This document shows, in pieces, positions 8,852 to 20,100 of a stretch of DNA of 64,000 nt. Both the position numbers and the translations under genes were made by a program. Below the pieces are notes generated by a model. The model was not told the origin of the DNA. It did not search any database and worked only from the letters and a program-made list of their open reading frames with translations. Source of the DNA: Volvox africanus (Eukaryota; Chlorophyta; Chlorophyceae; Chlamydomonadales; Volvocaceae); the NCBI GenBank assembly GCA_030268105.1, contig BSDZ01000004.1, positions 124,001 to 188,000 on the forward strand, read 5' to 3'. Position 1 is the first letter of the stretch. Every line of letters starts with the position of its first letter.

Positions 8852-9784
8852 ATGCGTGCATCCACCGTGATTCGCACTCAGTATAGATTAAATATTCATT
8901 TGGAATTTGCAAGGGCAATACTTAAAGTCCCTCTGAGAACTATTTCGACGGGAACAAGCGGCGTGGAACAGCCCTCCGTTAGTGGACAAGATGTGCCGCT
9001 TGGATGGCTAGGAAAAGAAATAAAAGCAAACATGAGAAAAGGTAGCGCGTGCAAAAGGTTGTAACTGACATCGGGGCCTTCATATGTTGCGCATTATCTT
9101 GCGTGCCACAGACCCGCCCCTTTCCTGGGTCTACATGCGCGAGGGAGCAGACGGATTAAAGCGAGTTATGCCGTGGTCAGAGCGAGTTATATGGGGTACC
9201 GTGCTAGGCGGAATCACTTTCTTCTTTGGACCAAGGATACACCGTGCGCGAAAACAAGCAGCTGAAGAACGGGAGGTAAGGATTACTTGTAAGTTGCAAA
9301 TAGGAGGCAACTACGTGTGGCCGACGGTTGAACGTAATCAGTCCTTGTAGGCGGCGCAAAGACGAGAAGAGGAGTTGCAACAGAAGCGCCTGACTGCAGC
9401 GCGTGTGTTATTGTCGGGGAAGAGCTGGGTGCGTGATGAGGCAGAAGCGTTCGAAGGCATGACGCCTAAGCAGATTGTGGAGTTTATCTTCAAGCACAGT
9501 ATCAACCCTGATGACCCGTTCGAGGTACGCTTGTGCTGGGATTCTGGGCTTGGGTTTCCTCGTGCGGGGCATCCGGAGTCTCACAAGACACGGCGGATCC
9601 GCTTCAACCCCCTGTGAGATGCGTGTTCATGAGGTGGCTGTAATCGCCTCCGTTTCCATTCTAGACTTTGTGGATATAGTTATCCAGCACGACGTGTTTC
9701 ACCATTGTTAACTCATCTCCATTGCAGGGCATGTCTCCGGAGGAGATAGACGAATTTGTCTCTCAGACGGGAGTTGAGCTATGA
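8852..9784 (+). CDS. Unknown 194-residue single-pass membrane protein, four exons
   Basis: The exons are 8852-9041, 9112-9275, 9351-9524 and 9728-9784. All three introns are GT-AG and the phases join without a stop. The N-terminal part (MRASTVIRTQYRL...) is Arg-rich, hydroxylated and acid-poor, as in mitochondrial or plastid transit peptides. Residues about 88-104 (VIWGTVLGGITFFFGP) form one membrane segment. A charged, coiled-coil-like helix follows (RARKQAAEEREAAQRREEEL), then two short helical blocks, MTPKQIVEFIF and GMSPEEIDEFVSQTG, that look like a degenerate internal repeat. I do not recognise the family; an organelle inner-membrane accessory protein is one reading. The start is the first ATG in frame, and a further upstream exon is possible. 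Confidence 0.7.
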
Positions 9785-10221
9785 GGCACTCGGCGTGTGA
9801 GGATATGGCGTATCTTTCGTTCGGGCGTTTGGGTGTACTCTGGTGACAACTGGAATTAGCTGCAGGGGTCAAGGTGGGCAGCCTGAGATTTATCCAAGGA
9901 AAAGCGAACGCTTGGTATAAGTTTGGAACTGAGACCTTCCTCAGGCCTTTCCGGGTTGATCGCTTGGACGTCCTGGGACCAGGGAGCTGTGAGCACAGAA
10001 TGATGCTGCCTTGTACGGCGTTGTAGCAATCGTACGGACAGCAAGGTTGTACTTCAAATTTCCACTGTGTTTATGTGTAACCAGGCCTTCGGTAGATTGG
10101 CCTAGTCGTATAAAGGTGCTTGGGCTTGTCGATGCATTGCCGCCGCCGTTAGCACCGCCTACTTCCGGTGCGACATGCGAGAGCATTAGGAAATTAGCTT
10201 ATTTCTCAAAATGTGTGAGTG

Positions 10222-13219
10222 ATGGCCATCATTCTTTGGCGAGCCGAACGGCTTGCCCTTCCTAGAATAAAGGCGAGCCAAGAGCCTTTTCGAGTAATCC
10301 GTGAAAAAATGGCTGCCATGGCGATAGCAAAGGTGTCGGAGCTTGATGGAGAGGCCCTAGAAAATACCGACTTTACCAACTATATTTGCAGGTATGCTTA
10401 CAGTTATCGTCAGGTATGCGATTATCAATCCAAAGTACCCGGAGCACATATCCTTACAAGCCTTAAGCCCTGAGAATGTACAACTACTTCGAATGGGACG
10501 GCTGTGAAAATTTTCCTGTCGGATGGGCGACATCGGTTGGTTGGATACCCCTAACGCATCGATACTCCGTCTATAGGAGTGTGATAGATGCAACGATCAG
10601 TGTGTTATTGCTTCTCCGCGGCAGCAACTATTCACGTCTCTAGTTTACGAGTCTTCACGGCATCTCTGTTTGTTTGCTCCTTTCAGAAGGACGTGCTGGA
10701 GAAGCACAAGCGCACTGGTGCCTACTACCAGGTGGGACTCGCCACGTCGCGCAAAACACTCGTCCTCTTTAGAGGAAAACTTGTGACTATATTACCCAGT
10801 GCTATGATCTATTTTGCACCGATTGTGCGCGATATGACAGGAAGGGTACTACCCGAGCTGGTCATACGTTGAACTGGGAGCTGTAGGGAAGGAAAGTACG
10901 ACGCTTACGCGTCGGGATGATCATTACAACGGTTACAGTGAAATTAGCTGTCTTCGTACATAGGCGCAGCTTATCTGGTCTAGCGGCTGCTTGCATCACA
11001 TTATAGAGACACAAAGTTCATTGGATCGGAGGGCATTTCTATTTGCAGACCAGTCCTTCGCTTGCAATGTTGGCCCCAACATAAAGCAGTCCAGGTAGGG
11101 GCATTGCCCTGTGCTGAAAGCCTTATCGGCAGGCTGATCAGGAGTTTCTCGTCTGCGGTCCCACAGGCTGTTCTGTCCAACTAAAGGCAGCTCCAGGGCA
11201 AGGTCCGTTTCGGCCGGGGAGGGAAACGCTGGGTCTTAGTGCGCCGCCAAGGGACTACCAGGGGCCGGGAGGCAGATATACGAGGTGGGTCATCCGACGC
11301 TGACGTACTGTATCTGGGGAGGAACGTAATTCTACACGCATAAATTGACTGGATATGTCTGTCACCTTCATGGTGGGCATCTTTGCCGTTTATTGACGGG
11401 TCGGGGGTAGGGCTGTGATGTTAAACATGTTCGGTCTACCTGGCTTGCAGGTAGTCCTCGATGTCGGCAAGGGTAGTGGCACTCTGGCCATCTTCGCAGC
11501 TAAGGCGGGCGCAAAGGAAGTTTCTGCGGTGGAGGCAACCAACATGGCCAAAAGCACGCGCCGAATCTGGTTAATCACAACAAGGTGTGGTAATGGGGAG
11601 CGGGGAGCTGCGCCCCTCGGGGTATCGGAACGTCGGACTGGACTGTGGATATGGAAGGATGTCGAATCCACAGGGCCTTATCGCAATTCTAGAAGTCCCT
11701 ATTTCATCTTTGCATGGTAGCTGGTGCTTGGAGGAAAACCGCCCTGCTCCGATGAATTTCTGAAATGCTAGTGAAGTGATCATGCAGCCTAAGTAGCTGT
11801 AAAACCTCTCACGTAGCGGTTATACACGCCTGCAGTTGAGGAAGCAGGTGGTATATCCTTATCTGCTGCACGTTTTGCGTTCTGCCATGTCCATCTTACA
11901 AATCCTGCCTCCTACAAGTTCTCCCGTTGTCCTCTTTTTCTCGAGGCTCGGCGTTATTGGTTGGTGTGCCTGTAAGGGCCGCCAAGCCGCTACACAACCT
12001 AGCTCCCAACCACTGCCTTCTTTCTTTCACGACCTGCGCTTTATCAAAACAAAGTATACAATCGCGTCAATCTTTCGCTTCCTATCGCAGTCATCGTGGC
12101 TTCTGCTGGAAATGCCACACATCCTCCAATCCCATTAGCTTCCTCCCAACGTCTGAACTCGAACGGGGTTTCTGCGATTTCCATTCGCTCGTGTGGCTTT
12201 CTCCACAATGACCCGCAATCAGATGAGTCATGTTATCGAGGTAATCCAGGGCACAATCGAGTCCATCCAGCTACCGGAGAAGGTGGACATCATTATCAGC
12301 GAGTGGATGGGTTGCTTCCTATTGCGAGAAAGCATGGTGGATTCCGTTCGGGTTGCTCGGGATCTCTTCCTGTTGCCGGGGGGGGGCGGCGCTCTACCCC
12401 TCACATGCGGCCATCTATGTGGCTCCTATCCGTTCCAACCTCGCAAACCAACACACAGGGGAGTTTCAGGTGAGCAGCTAGGTTTGGATGTTGCGCGGGG
12501 CGGCGGATTCCAAGGGTACGCCCATATATAGAAGTGAGCTTGCCGAGGAACTCCGTGGACGCACTGTGTGACTCCCTCTTCGATGTGTGGTTCCGAGGGA
12601 GCGTGGAGGAACCTGTGGAAATCCGATTGTCGACTGGGCCAGACCCAACTGGCCCAGACCCAACTGGTGAGCTGCTAACGTGCTGGAAGACGTGCGGGAG
12701 TTACTGATGCACTGTTGGAACACGTAATGTATCGATGAGGCCCAATAACTTGTGACCCTTTTGGGTCGTTCACTTGTCCCTTTCCAATAGTCCTTTGCTT
12801 CTGCCCTCCTGTTATCCCAGGCGCCACGCATTGGGGACGTTCCGTTGCATCCGCCTATCGACTGTGCGCCAGGGCGACCGGTTGCGCGTGTTGTTGGAAG
12901 TGAGCCACCGCCTGGATAACCAGAGGCTGCTACACGCCAAGGCAGCGATTACCGTTGAAAGAAACTCGATATACGCTGAGCAGAGCTAAATGCCGCGTAC
13001 CTTCCAATGGAATATCGAGTAATAGAGACCACGCAGCAACGATGCACACAAGGGTAGGCCACCTGCTACTGCTGCTGCTGGTCTATTCGGGATCGGGGGG
13101 ATGACGCTTTTGGATAGGAGAACTTTGGCTAGAAAACAACTCGGAATCGTGGAGATATATAGCTGCTTAGGCACCTACAAGCGATGCCGGGACTTACCGC
13201 AGGTGAACTGGAGCTGCAG
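10222..13219 (+). pseudogene. PRMT10: PRMT10-type protein arginine methyltransferase relic
   Basis: Exon-like blocks in order are FTNYICRYAYSYRQ (to 10413), KDVLEKHKRTGAYYQ (10687-10731), 11167-11202, VVLDVGKGSGTLAIFAAKAGA (11451-11584, SAM motif I), 12223-12469 with the double-E loop DIIISEWMGCFLLRESM, 12532-12666, 12821 onward with THWG, and 13203-13219. The order matches plant and algal PRMT10, a type I enzyme making asymmetric dimethylarginine. Lesions: an in-frame TAA at 11182-11184, two extra bases near 11553, a shift in a nine-G run (12378-12386), a further shift after THWG (12835-12863), and a 15-bp tandem duplication at 12636-12665. Motif I reads VGKGSG rather than VGTGSG. Splice sites are still good, so inactivation is recent or the draft has sequencing errors. 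Confidence 0.82.
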
Positions 13220-16200
13220 GTATGTTGTGCGCTGTGACCTTGCCCTTTAATCTGCTAGTGGTAGGATGTGGTAGTTGTTTACACACAGCATCTCGTGATA
13301 TGCAGAGGAGGTGTTGTTATAGTGCAGCACGGGGGGCCCATGCAGTTCTTCCGACAGCGCCGTCTGTTTCCTTGGAATGCAGATGGGTGCCTAAGTCCAG
13401 ATCACATTGGATAGCCAGTGACGCCCGGCGTGTGATTTACCTGCCTGCGGGAGTGTTAAATGGCGCATCTTCCAGGTTGTCAGTTCCTTAGGTAGGCCTG
13501 TCTTGTCTCCTCTGGAGAGAGCACCGCTTTTGATGCCAGTAGTCGACGGCCATCACCGGAGGTTTTATATCCCATTTCTCGGTGAAGCTTGTGCAGGAGG
13601 ATCCTGAAGCAAAAGGATTTCAATTGTGGCGCGGGAACCTGAGGCACCTCTGCCGTGCCGATGGTGTGTGTATAACGGCACTTGGGTTTAATGTGGATTG
13701 CTTGCAGTGTTTTTTTCGTATTTGAGAGTCTGATTTTGGATACAGGTTAAGTAACGAAAAAATGTATTTTTAATTAAAAACAGTTTCCGTTACGGTGACG
13801 AACATAAAATGGCGTAAAAGGCCAGGGGGCCTTTTGCGTCCCCTGAGCATGAAAACCCCTGAAAACCACCTTGCCTCAGTTCACTTAATGGATGGCTCCC
13901 TCTCACTATTGCTCTGCATTTCTCCACTTGTGGTTGCTGCTCACCAAGTCACCAGGTGGAAAACTGGAAATGGTCTCTGTGTACGGAAATGTGCTGAACG
14001 TGAATAAGTCCTGGGCATACATGCACATGCAGAGGGCCATCAGGCTTGAGAACCAAGTCCAGACCAATTTTCCTGGTTATTTTTTATGAAATCCACAATA
14101 TTGGTCATGAAAATTTTACAGAAAAAACACTGATTGCATGTCTCCGCTAGAAGATGACTTGTGTCCTTGTTTTTTGTTCCTTTTTTTATATTTTTTGTTT
14201 TTTATCCTAAAACACGAAACCAGTCATCCTCCTTTGACCGGGTCCACATCTCGCCTGGATCAGCCAGGGCAACCTCCGGACGGCACGCACTTGCCATCAC
14301 ATGCTCTCACATATATCATACCGCAAACGGGTGAACGGGCGAGGAGAAGAGGCCCAACCGTTGTCCATCCAACCCTAACGACGTGCTTTTTCGCTGCTGT
14401 ACATATGATCAAAGGTGACATATCGCTCACTGCTGGCTATAAGTCAATTCTTTGCCGTAGTACAACTGATATGTGTACCGTCTGCCTAAGCCATGAAGCC
14501 CTCCTCAACGACATGATGGACGATGCTGATCTGCGGCGTAAAAGAGAATCAGTGTCCCTCCGGCCCGCCATTAACCTGTGATTACCATCTGGGATGCCCC
14601 CAGGCCTCCACTGCCCCCTGTCCCCAGCGGGTAAGCCCCGAATGTAGGCTTATAGCCTTCCTCTAAATTCGAGCAGAGCCGCCTCATCAGCCATCACCAT
14701 TGCACCATCACCGCCAGCCCAGTCACCCATCAGTGACTCATCCCATGTCACCAAAATGATATCCCCTATCCAGCCACACCTTCGCCATCACCCGGAGGGT
14801 GGGTGGACAGCCGCAGCCGCTGCAGATGCGGAGCTGTGGATGTATCCGCTGGCTGCGCGCGTTTCTATCTGCGCTTCCTTCGCCGACCTCAGAGCCACAG
14901 CCCTCCCTGCTCCACAGTACTTCAACTCCGGACTACATGTATAAGGCACAAGACGACGCGCGAGGAAGTGGCCCAAGCACTGTCTGGCTGCTGCCTCGCA
15001 ACCAGGCCCCGACCGGCAGCCCCGCCCCGTGGTGAGGGCAGGTGCCGCAAGATGTGGAGTGGCGCCGAGCCCCTCCAGTCAAGACGAGTGCCATGACGAA
15101 GCCCGCTGGCCGTACAGCCAAGTATCCACGGGTTGCCTACTACCCCCCCCCCTCTCAGGCGGTCTGATCCCCAACCACTACACAACCAGCCCAACGCAGG
15201 CAAGCGCAATCATGCGAGCGCGACACATCCCAGAACGCCAACTCAAACAAGCAGTGCAGTGCAGTGCAGTGTGCAAACACAAATATGAAATCAATTTCTG
15301 CAATGCCACGTCCGCCACCGCCACCGCCACCGCCGCACTGCTTATGCTAGCTTAGTTTGCACCCCTCTATTTAACCAACACTCTCGTCGCCGTTGTCATA
15401 TCCCCACCCGGTTGACGGCAACAGCGATTAAGCGTCCGGCCGAATGCGCAGGATGCTCATATGAAAGAGCAGGATGCAGGAGGGGGGTGCGAGATCTCAA
15501 ACGTAAACCCCGGCCAGGGGCACTCGGATATATACGAGGTTAAGCAGATTAATGAAGTCGACTGCTCCTAAGCTAGATGGACCACAGTAAGACAGTAACG
15601 GTACAGGTGCACCTCAGAGGTTAACCCATTCTGGTTTGCGGTAGCGACCTGGAATATGATGCAGAAGCTGCACCGGCACCACAACGCTTCCCCGGCCCTC
15701 CGGCCAGACCAACCCGGCCTGCACACATACACGCACATAACGCCTTCCCTCCCTGGGATACAGCTCCCACTTAATTAAAGCCCCACTCCACCATCTTGCA
15801 ATGGCCCCAAGTGATGCCGGTGCATCCCCTCGCGCCCACAACGATATCTTGGTACGTGGGGGGCCGGCGGCCAGGAATCCAACGAAACAAAAGCCTCTCT
15901 ACAGCTTCCACCCCCGAGACGGGCAGATGCGCAAGAGAAGTCCCTCCCCTCCCCTCCCCTCCCCTCCCCACCCCACCCCACCCCACCCCACCCCACCCCA
16001 CCCCACCGCACCGCACCGCACCGCACTTGCCGCAAGGTAGACAACTTCCGGCGCCCGACGGCGAGACACACACCACCACATGCGCACATTCCTGCCAATC
16101 TCTCTATATTGTTGGTTTCCAACTTTCACCACCTGCATACATATATTATACATATATATTGTTACCTAAACACCCATTCCGGTTCCACATACACAAATAT

Positions 16201-17126
16201 GTATAGCCATACATACACCACATGGACATGCACACAAGCGTACAAGCAAATATACGAATACGTCTTGCATACACCAAACACAACGAGCGCCTTTGGCGCT
16301 AGTATGCAGGGCTCTGCATACTAGCCGATGTGGCGTGGCCCGCAGTGTGCGGACAGCTCCAGGAGCGACATTGGTACGCACCAGTGCACAGTAACCGCAA
16401 TACCGCTGCCTCGGGATGGTGCCCATCACCCGTGGATTGCACGTATGTGGGGACACTGCATTTGAAACTTTTATGTTAACGAATATAACAGAACCAGTAT
16501 TGACACCTGCTGCACGCAGCCCTCAGTATCATGCTCGGCTGTGTGGATCCGCGAAGGGGACTGGCGAGCTGCTCATGATGTACCCTCCTCTCCCTATTCC
16601 TGCCTCTCTTTGCGCACCTTTCAGCCCACACAGCTCCACATTCGCGCACCCCCACGCCTGAGGACAAAACAAGAAAAATGATAGGGTACTTCCCAGGTAA
16701 ACGTAGAAAGTCAACAACCGACCCAGCAGCGACTCGTCGTGACGTCGCAAATACCGCAAGACCGCACAAGCGCCGAAGCACATCCACGAGCACACATGCC
16801 CCGCATCCCCCACATAGATACAAACATAGATACATACATGTATACACATTCCCCACATACACACAATCGTCTGCCCCTTTCTCCCTCGCCACAACCCGAG
16901 CCCGGCACCTGCCTCGGCACAACCCCTCTCTTGATCACCCGGCAAGCCTCTTACCGAACTCCACTCGGCTCGGCCGTCCCCCCCCCGCGCCCCCCTCTCC
17001 CTCCCCCCCCCCACACACTCGGGGCATCATCCCCCGCTTCAAGCATTTCTAGTACCGTTCCGGGCCACGGATCTCTCAGCTCTGCTCCGTTGAACCCCTC
17101 TCCAGCGCCTCTCCTTGCTATCATAC
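13220..17126. other. Gene-poor, microsatellite-rich stretch
   Basis: No gene recognised. It presumably includes the 3' end and UTR of the minus-strand kinase (after 17127) and the tail of the PRMT relic. Long open frames here arise from CCCCA/CCCCT repeats and C-rich tracts and overlap on both strands. Visible repeats are a pentamer array at 15942-16025, ATAT tracts at 16138-16160, and AC/AT-rich tracts at 16190-16260 and 16795-16865. Confidence 0.6.
15942..16025 (+). repeat. Compound pentanucleotide array CCCCT, CCCCA, CCGCA
   Basis: There are about four CCCCT units (15946-15965), eight CCCCA units (15966-16005) and four CCGCA units (16006-16025) in unbroken 5-base register. The motif changes by one base at each boundary. 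Confidence 0.95.
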
Positions 17127-20100
17127 CTCGGCCCCGCAGCTTGCATCGAGAAGCGCCTGTAACCGGGTGACGAGCTCCGAAGCCGAGGGTCGGCGGGACG
17201 CGTCGGACGACCAACACGCCATCGCCAGGGTTCTGTCGTACGATCAAATGTACACGCAGTAAGGTCACGGCGTGGTTTGGGGAAGTAAAAGATAAGGCGG
17301 ACTGGGGGCGATTTGGACTGGACACTCAAAAGGGAACATATTCGCGCCCGTACTGCACAAACTATGCAGCCTGCCACGAGACTCTGCACAGGTGGCTGTC
17401 CTCACGAGACCAAGATAGGTACAACGGAAGAATGTACGGCATAAAGGCGACGGGGTGTGGAAGCGAGCAACAGGACGACGGATACGCGGTCGGCTGGTAG
17501 CGCAGGCAGATGGGAGCGAATCCCCTTCCCCCATCCAAGATCCCTTCCCCCAAATTCCCCTCCTCCCCGGCCCGAACCCTGCCCCTCGCGCTTACTTGAA
17601 ATGAGAGGGGGTTTGAAGCGGGAACTTTGGCCTCAGCCCCTCCTGTATCACCTTCTGAGGCACCGCCTGCGCACCGGCAGGGAGGCGTCAGGTAACTCGT
17701 CCATACGGTATAACTGGAAACTGGATGCGAAACCCCAGTACCATGGACGCGTGCGTGCCTTCATCGGGAGGGAAAGCTGGTATGATAGCTGGGTCACCGC
17801 GGTGAGGTGTATAGGGGCGCGCGCGCGGGTGTGTGTTGCCCAGCTGGACACAGATGGGATGCAGAAGGGCTTGTCAAGCGAAGGGGAAGGGATCACGGTG
17901 ATGGGGCCCGGGGTACGCTGCAGCGAGGTCTCGTGGATGCTAGTGCACGTTGATGCATGACAGAAGAGAGGCGCACCAGCCTGTGGGGCCCCCGACGACC
18001 GTCGATCGGGTTGCAATTACAACCCAAAAAGACTCCTTTCCTTCCCCGGCCGGTACCCGCCAGCTTCCCGAACGCCGCCTGTCTCCCTACCGCGAAGTTG
18101 TCATCCGCATACGTTCCGTACGGCGCCCGGCCCGTATAAACCTCCCACCTGCGCGATGGCGTGTTGGCCAGGGGTGCGGATGCGGCGGTGGGCCTCTGGA
18201 CAGGTGCGACGTGAGCGTGGAGCGGCGGAAACCCGGGCAGAGCACCGAGCATGGAAGTGCGATGGTGAGGGGGCAGGGGAAATAGTTGCGGGCGACAATA
18301 GTGTTATCGGTGTGAAACCCACACCACGCCCCATGGTGACTGTCCCCAGTCGCGACTGACATGCACAGCGCGGGGTTGCTCCGCATGATGTGAAACCATA
18401 TCGCACGCTCACCCGCATAGACCCCTGCAGCCCCCAACCCCAAAGCGGGGGCGCGGAAACCCACATCAGTATGCCGAAGCTGTAAATGTCCAGGCTTGGG
18501 TCCAAAGTACAACCTGTTGGCAGTTGGGAGTCGCACGGGGGGTCACCAACCAGAAACCAGAGTCGTTCCGAACGCAACCGGCGAATATTCGGAACATACA
18601 CACGCAGCACACACACGCGCGCATCAGCAGCAAATAGACCTGCACGCTAGCTGAGCCGAGAGTCATGAAACCATTCTCCCTCAACGCTGCCCACCTTCCG
18701 TTTTCATCCCTTCTCACACCTGTCGGCCCCTTTGACCTGGGCCTCTTCGAGGACGCAACCTTCTTAGCGCACCCCCAACACCCCCACCCCTTCCCGGCCT
18801 TCCCCGCCCAGAACGCGCATACACGCACACGCGCGCACAAACACAAACGCGCGCACGCACACACACACACACCTTGGAGTAGCTCCGGAGCCATATGGGT
18901 AACCTGGACGAGAAAGACGAGGGAAGTGGACAGTAAGGCGTAAGGGGGGCCAAGGCCAGCCGAACGGAGGGCATCTCGCGGTCGGTGGGGCAAGGGGAAA
19001 GAATACGGGAAAGGTCCAGGTCAAGATTTGGCAATCGCAGTGGCAGGATGGAGGGTACGCAGCAGGCGCAGGAACTTCCAGGCGGGTCTGGGGAGCAAGC
19101 CAGTCTTGTGAGGGGTTCACACATTGCACTCTTCCGGACTGCTTCTCCCGCCCTCTGCATCCCGGAGGGGTCCCGACCGCACGAGCAGCCCAGCGCCATT
19201 CGTCACCCCCGTCCTCACCGTACCAACTGGCTCGTAGTCCGCCGCTCCCGGTTTTCCTTGATCGCTCCCCGCCCCCACCCAGCCCCCCACTGAGGCCTCA
19301 CCCTGAGCCGCCAAGTTCACGAAGCCTGTCAGAGAGACCCGGCGGCAGTTAGAGTTTGGATGACCCACGAGTCATACGCAGGATAAATACCCCCGGGGTC
19401 GGGGTCGGGGTCGGGGTCGGGGGAACGGGTGAGGCGAGCTTGTAAAAGGGCAGAGGCCTCGAGAGGCTTTGAGATTGCCGCGACAACATCAAAGCCCTTT
19501 TACCTAACCTGCCAAGAGGCCCCATTCGAAAAGGGAAGCGATCTGAAGATCCCTCGTAGTCCGGACCCCCAGCTGTGTGCGTGTGTCAGTGAGTGCGTCT
19601 GCCCGAAAATGAGACCGACGGTGGATTGGCGAGGATGCCGCCCCACCCGACCAAAACGGCAGCGATCCCCCAAAAATCCCCACCGCACGGGCCCCCCCTG
19701 ATCAGTCACATCCAGTACTCCGGTTAGTGATCCGCAAACTTGCTGTCGCCACGTGCGCTCAGGGTCCGCCGCGCTCAGGTCGGACACCAGCGCTCCTGGC
19801 TTTTAAGCATTCGCACCCCCCACCCTTCCTCTCTTGGCCCCCCGGCCCCACGCCCTCACCGAAATCCGTGAGCTTGGCCGTGAAGCCCCGTGGGTCAGTG
19901 GCGGATGAGCGCAGCAGCACATTGGCGGGCTTGACCTGGAGACCTCAGGAGTTAAGAGGGAAAGAGGGAGGGGTGCCGGTGGAGGAGCACCAAGTTGGCA
20001 GTGGCGGCGGGTGGTCCCGTGTGTGTGTTTGTGTGCTAGACCGATCCTCCGGATATTACCCCTCGACCCCTCCAAAGGATGACTCCGCCCACGCCCCATC

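Noticed and set aside
13819..13838. Hairpin AAAAGGCC...GGCCTTTT as a histone-type or terminator stem-loop
   Set aside because: The stem sequence is not the histone stem-loop consensus and no gene end adjoins it.
15796..16206. Overlapping open frames on both strands around 16 kb
   Set aside because: They are translations of CCCCA/CCCCT repeats (Thr-Pro-Pro-His or Gly-Gly-Val-Gly) with no conserved part.
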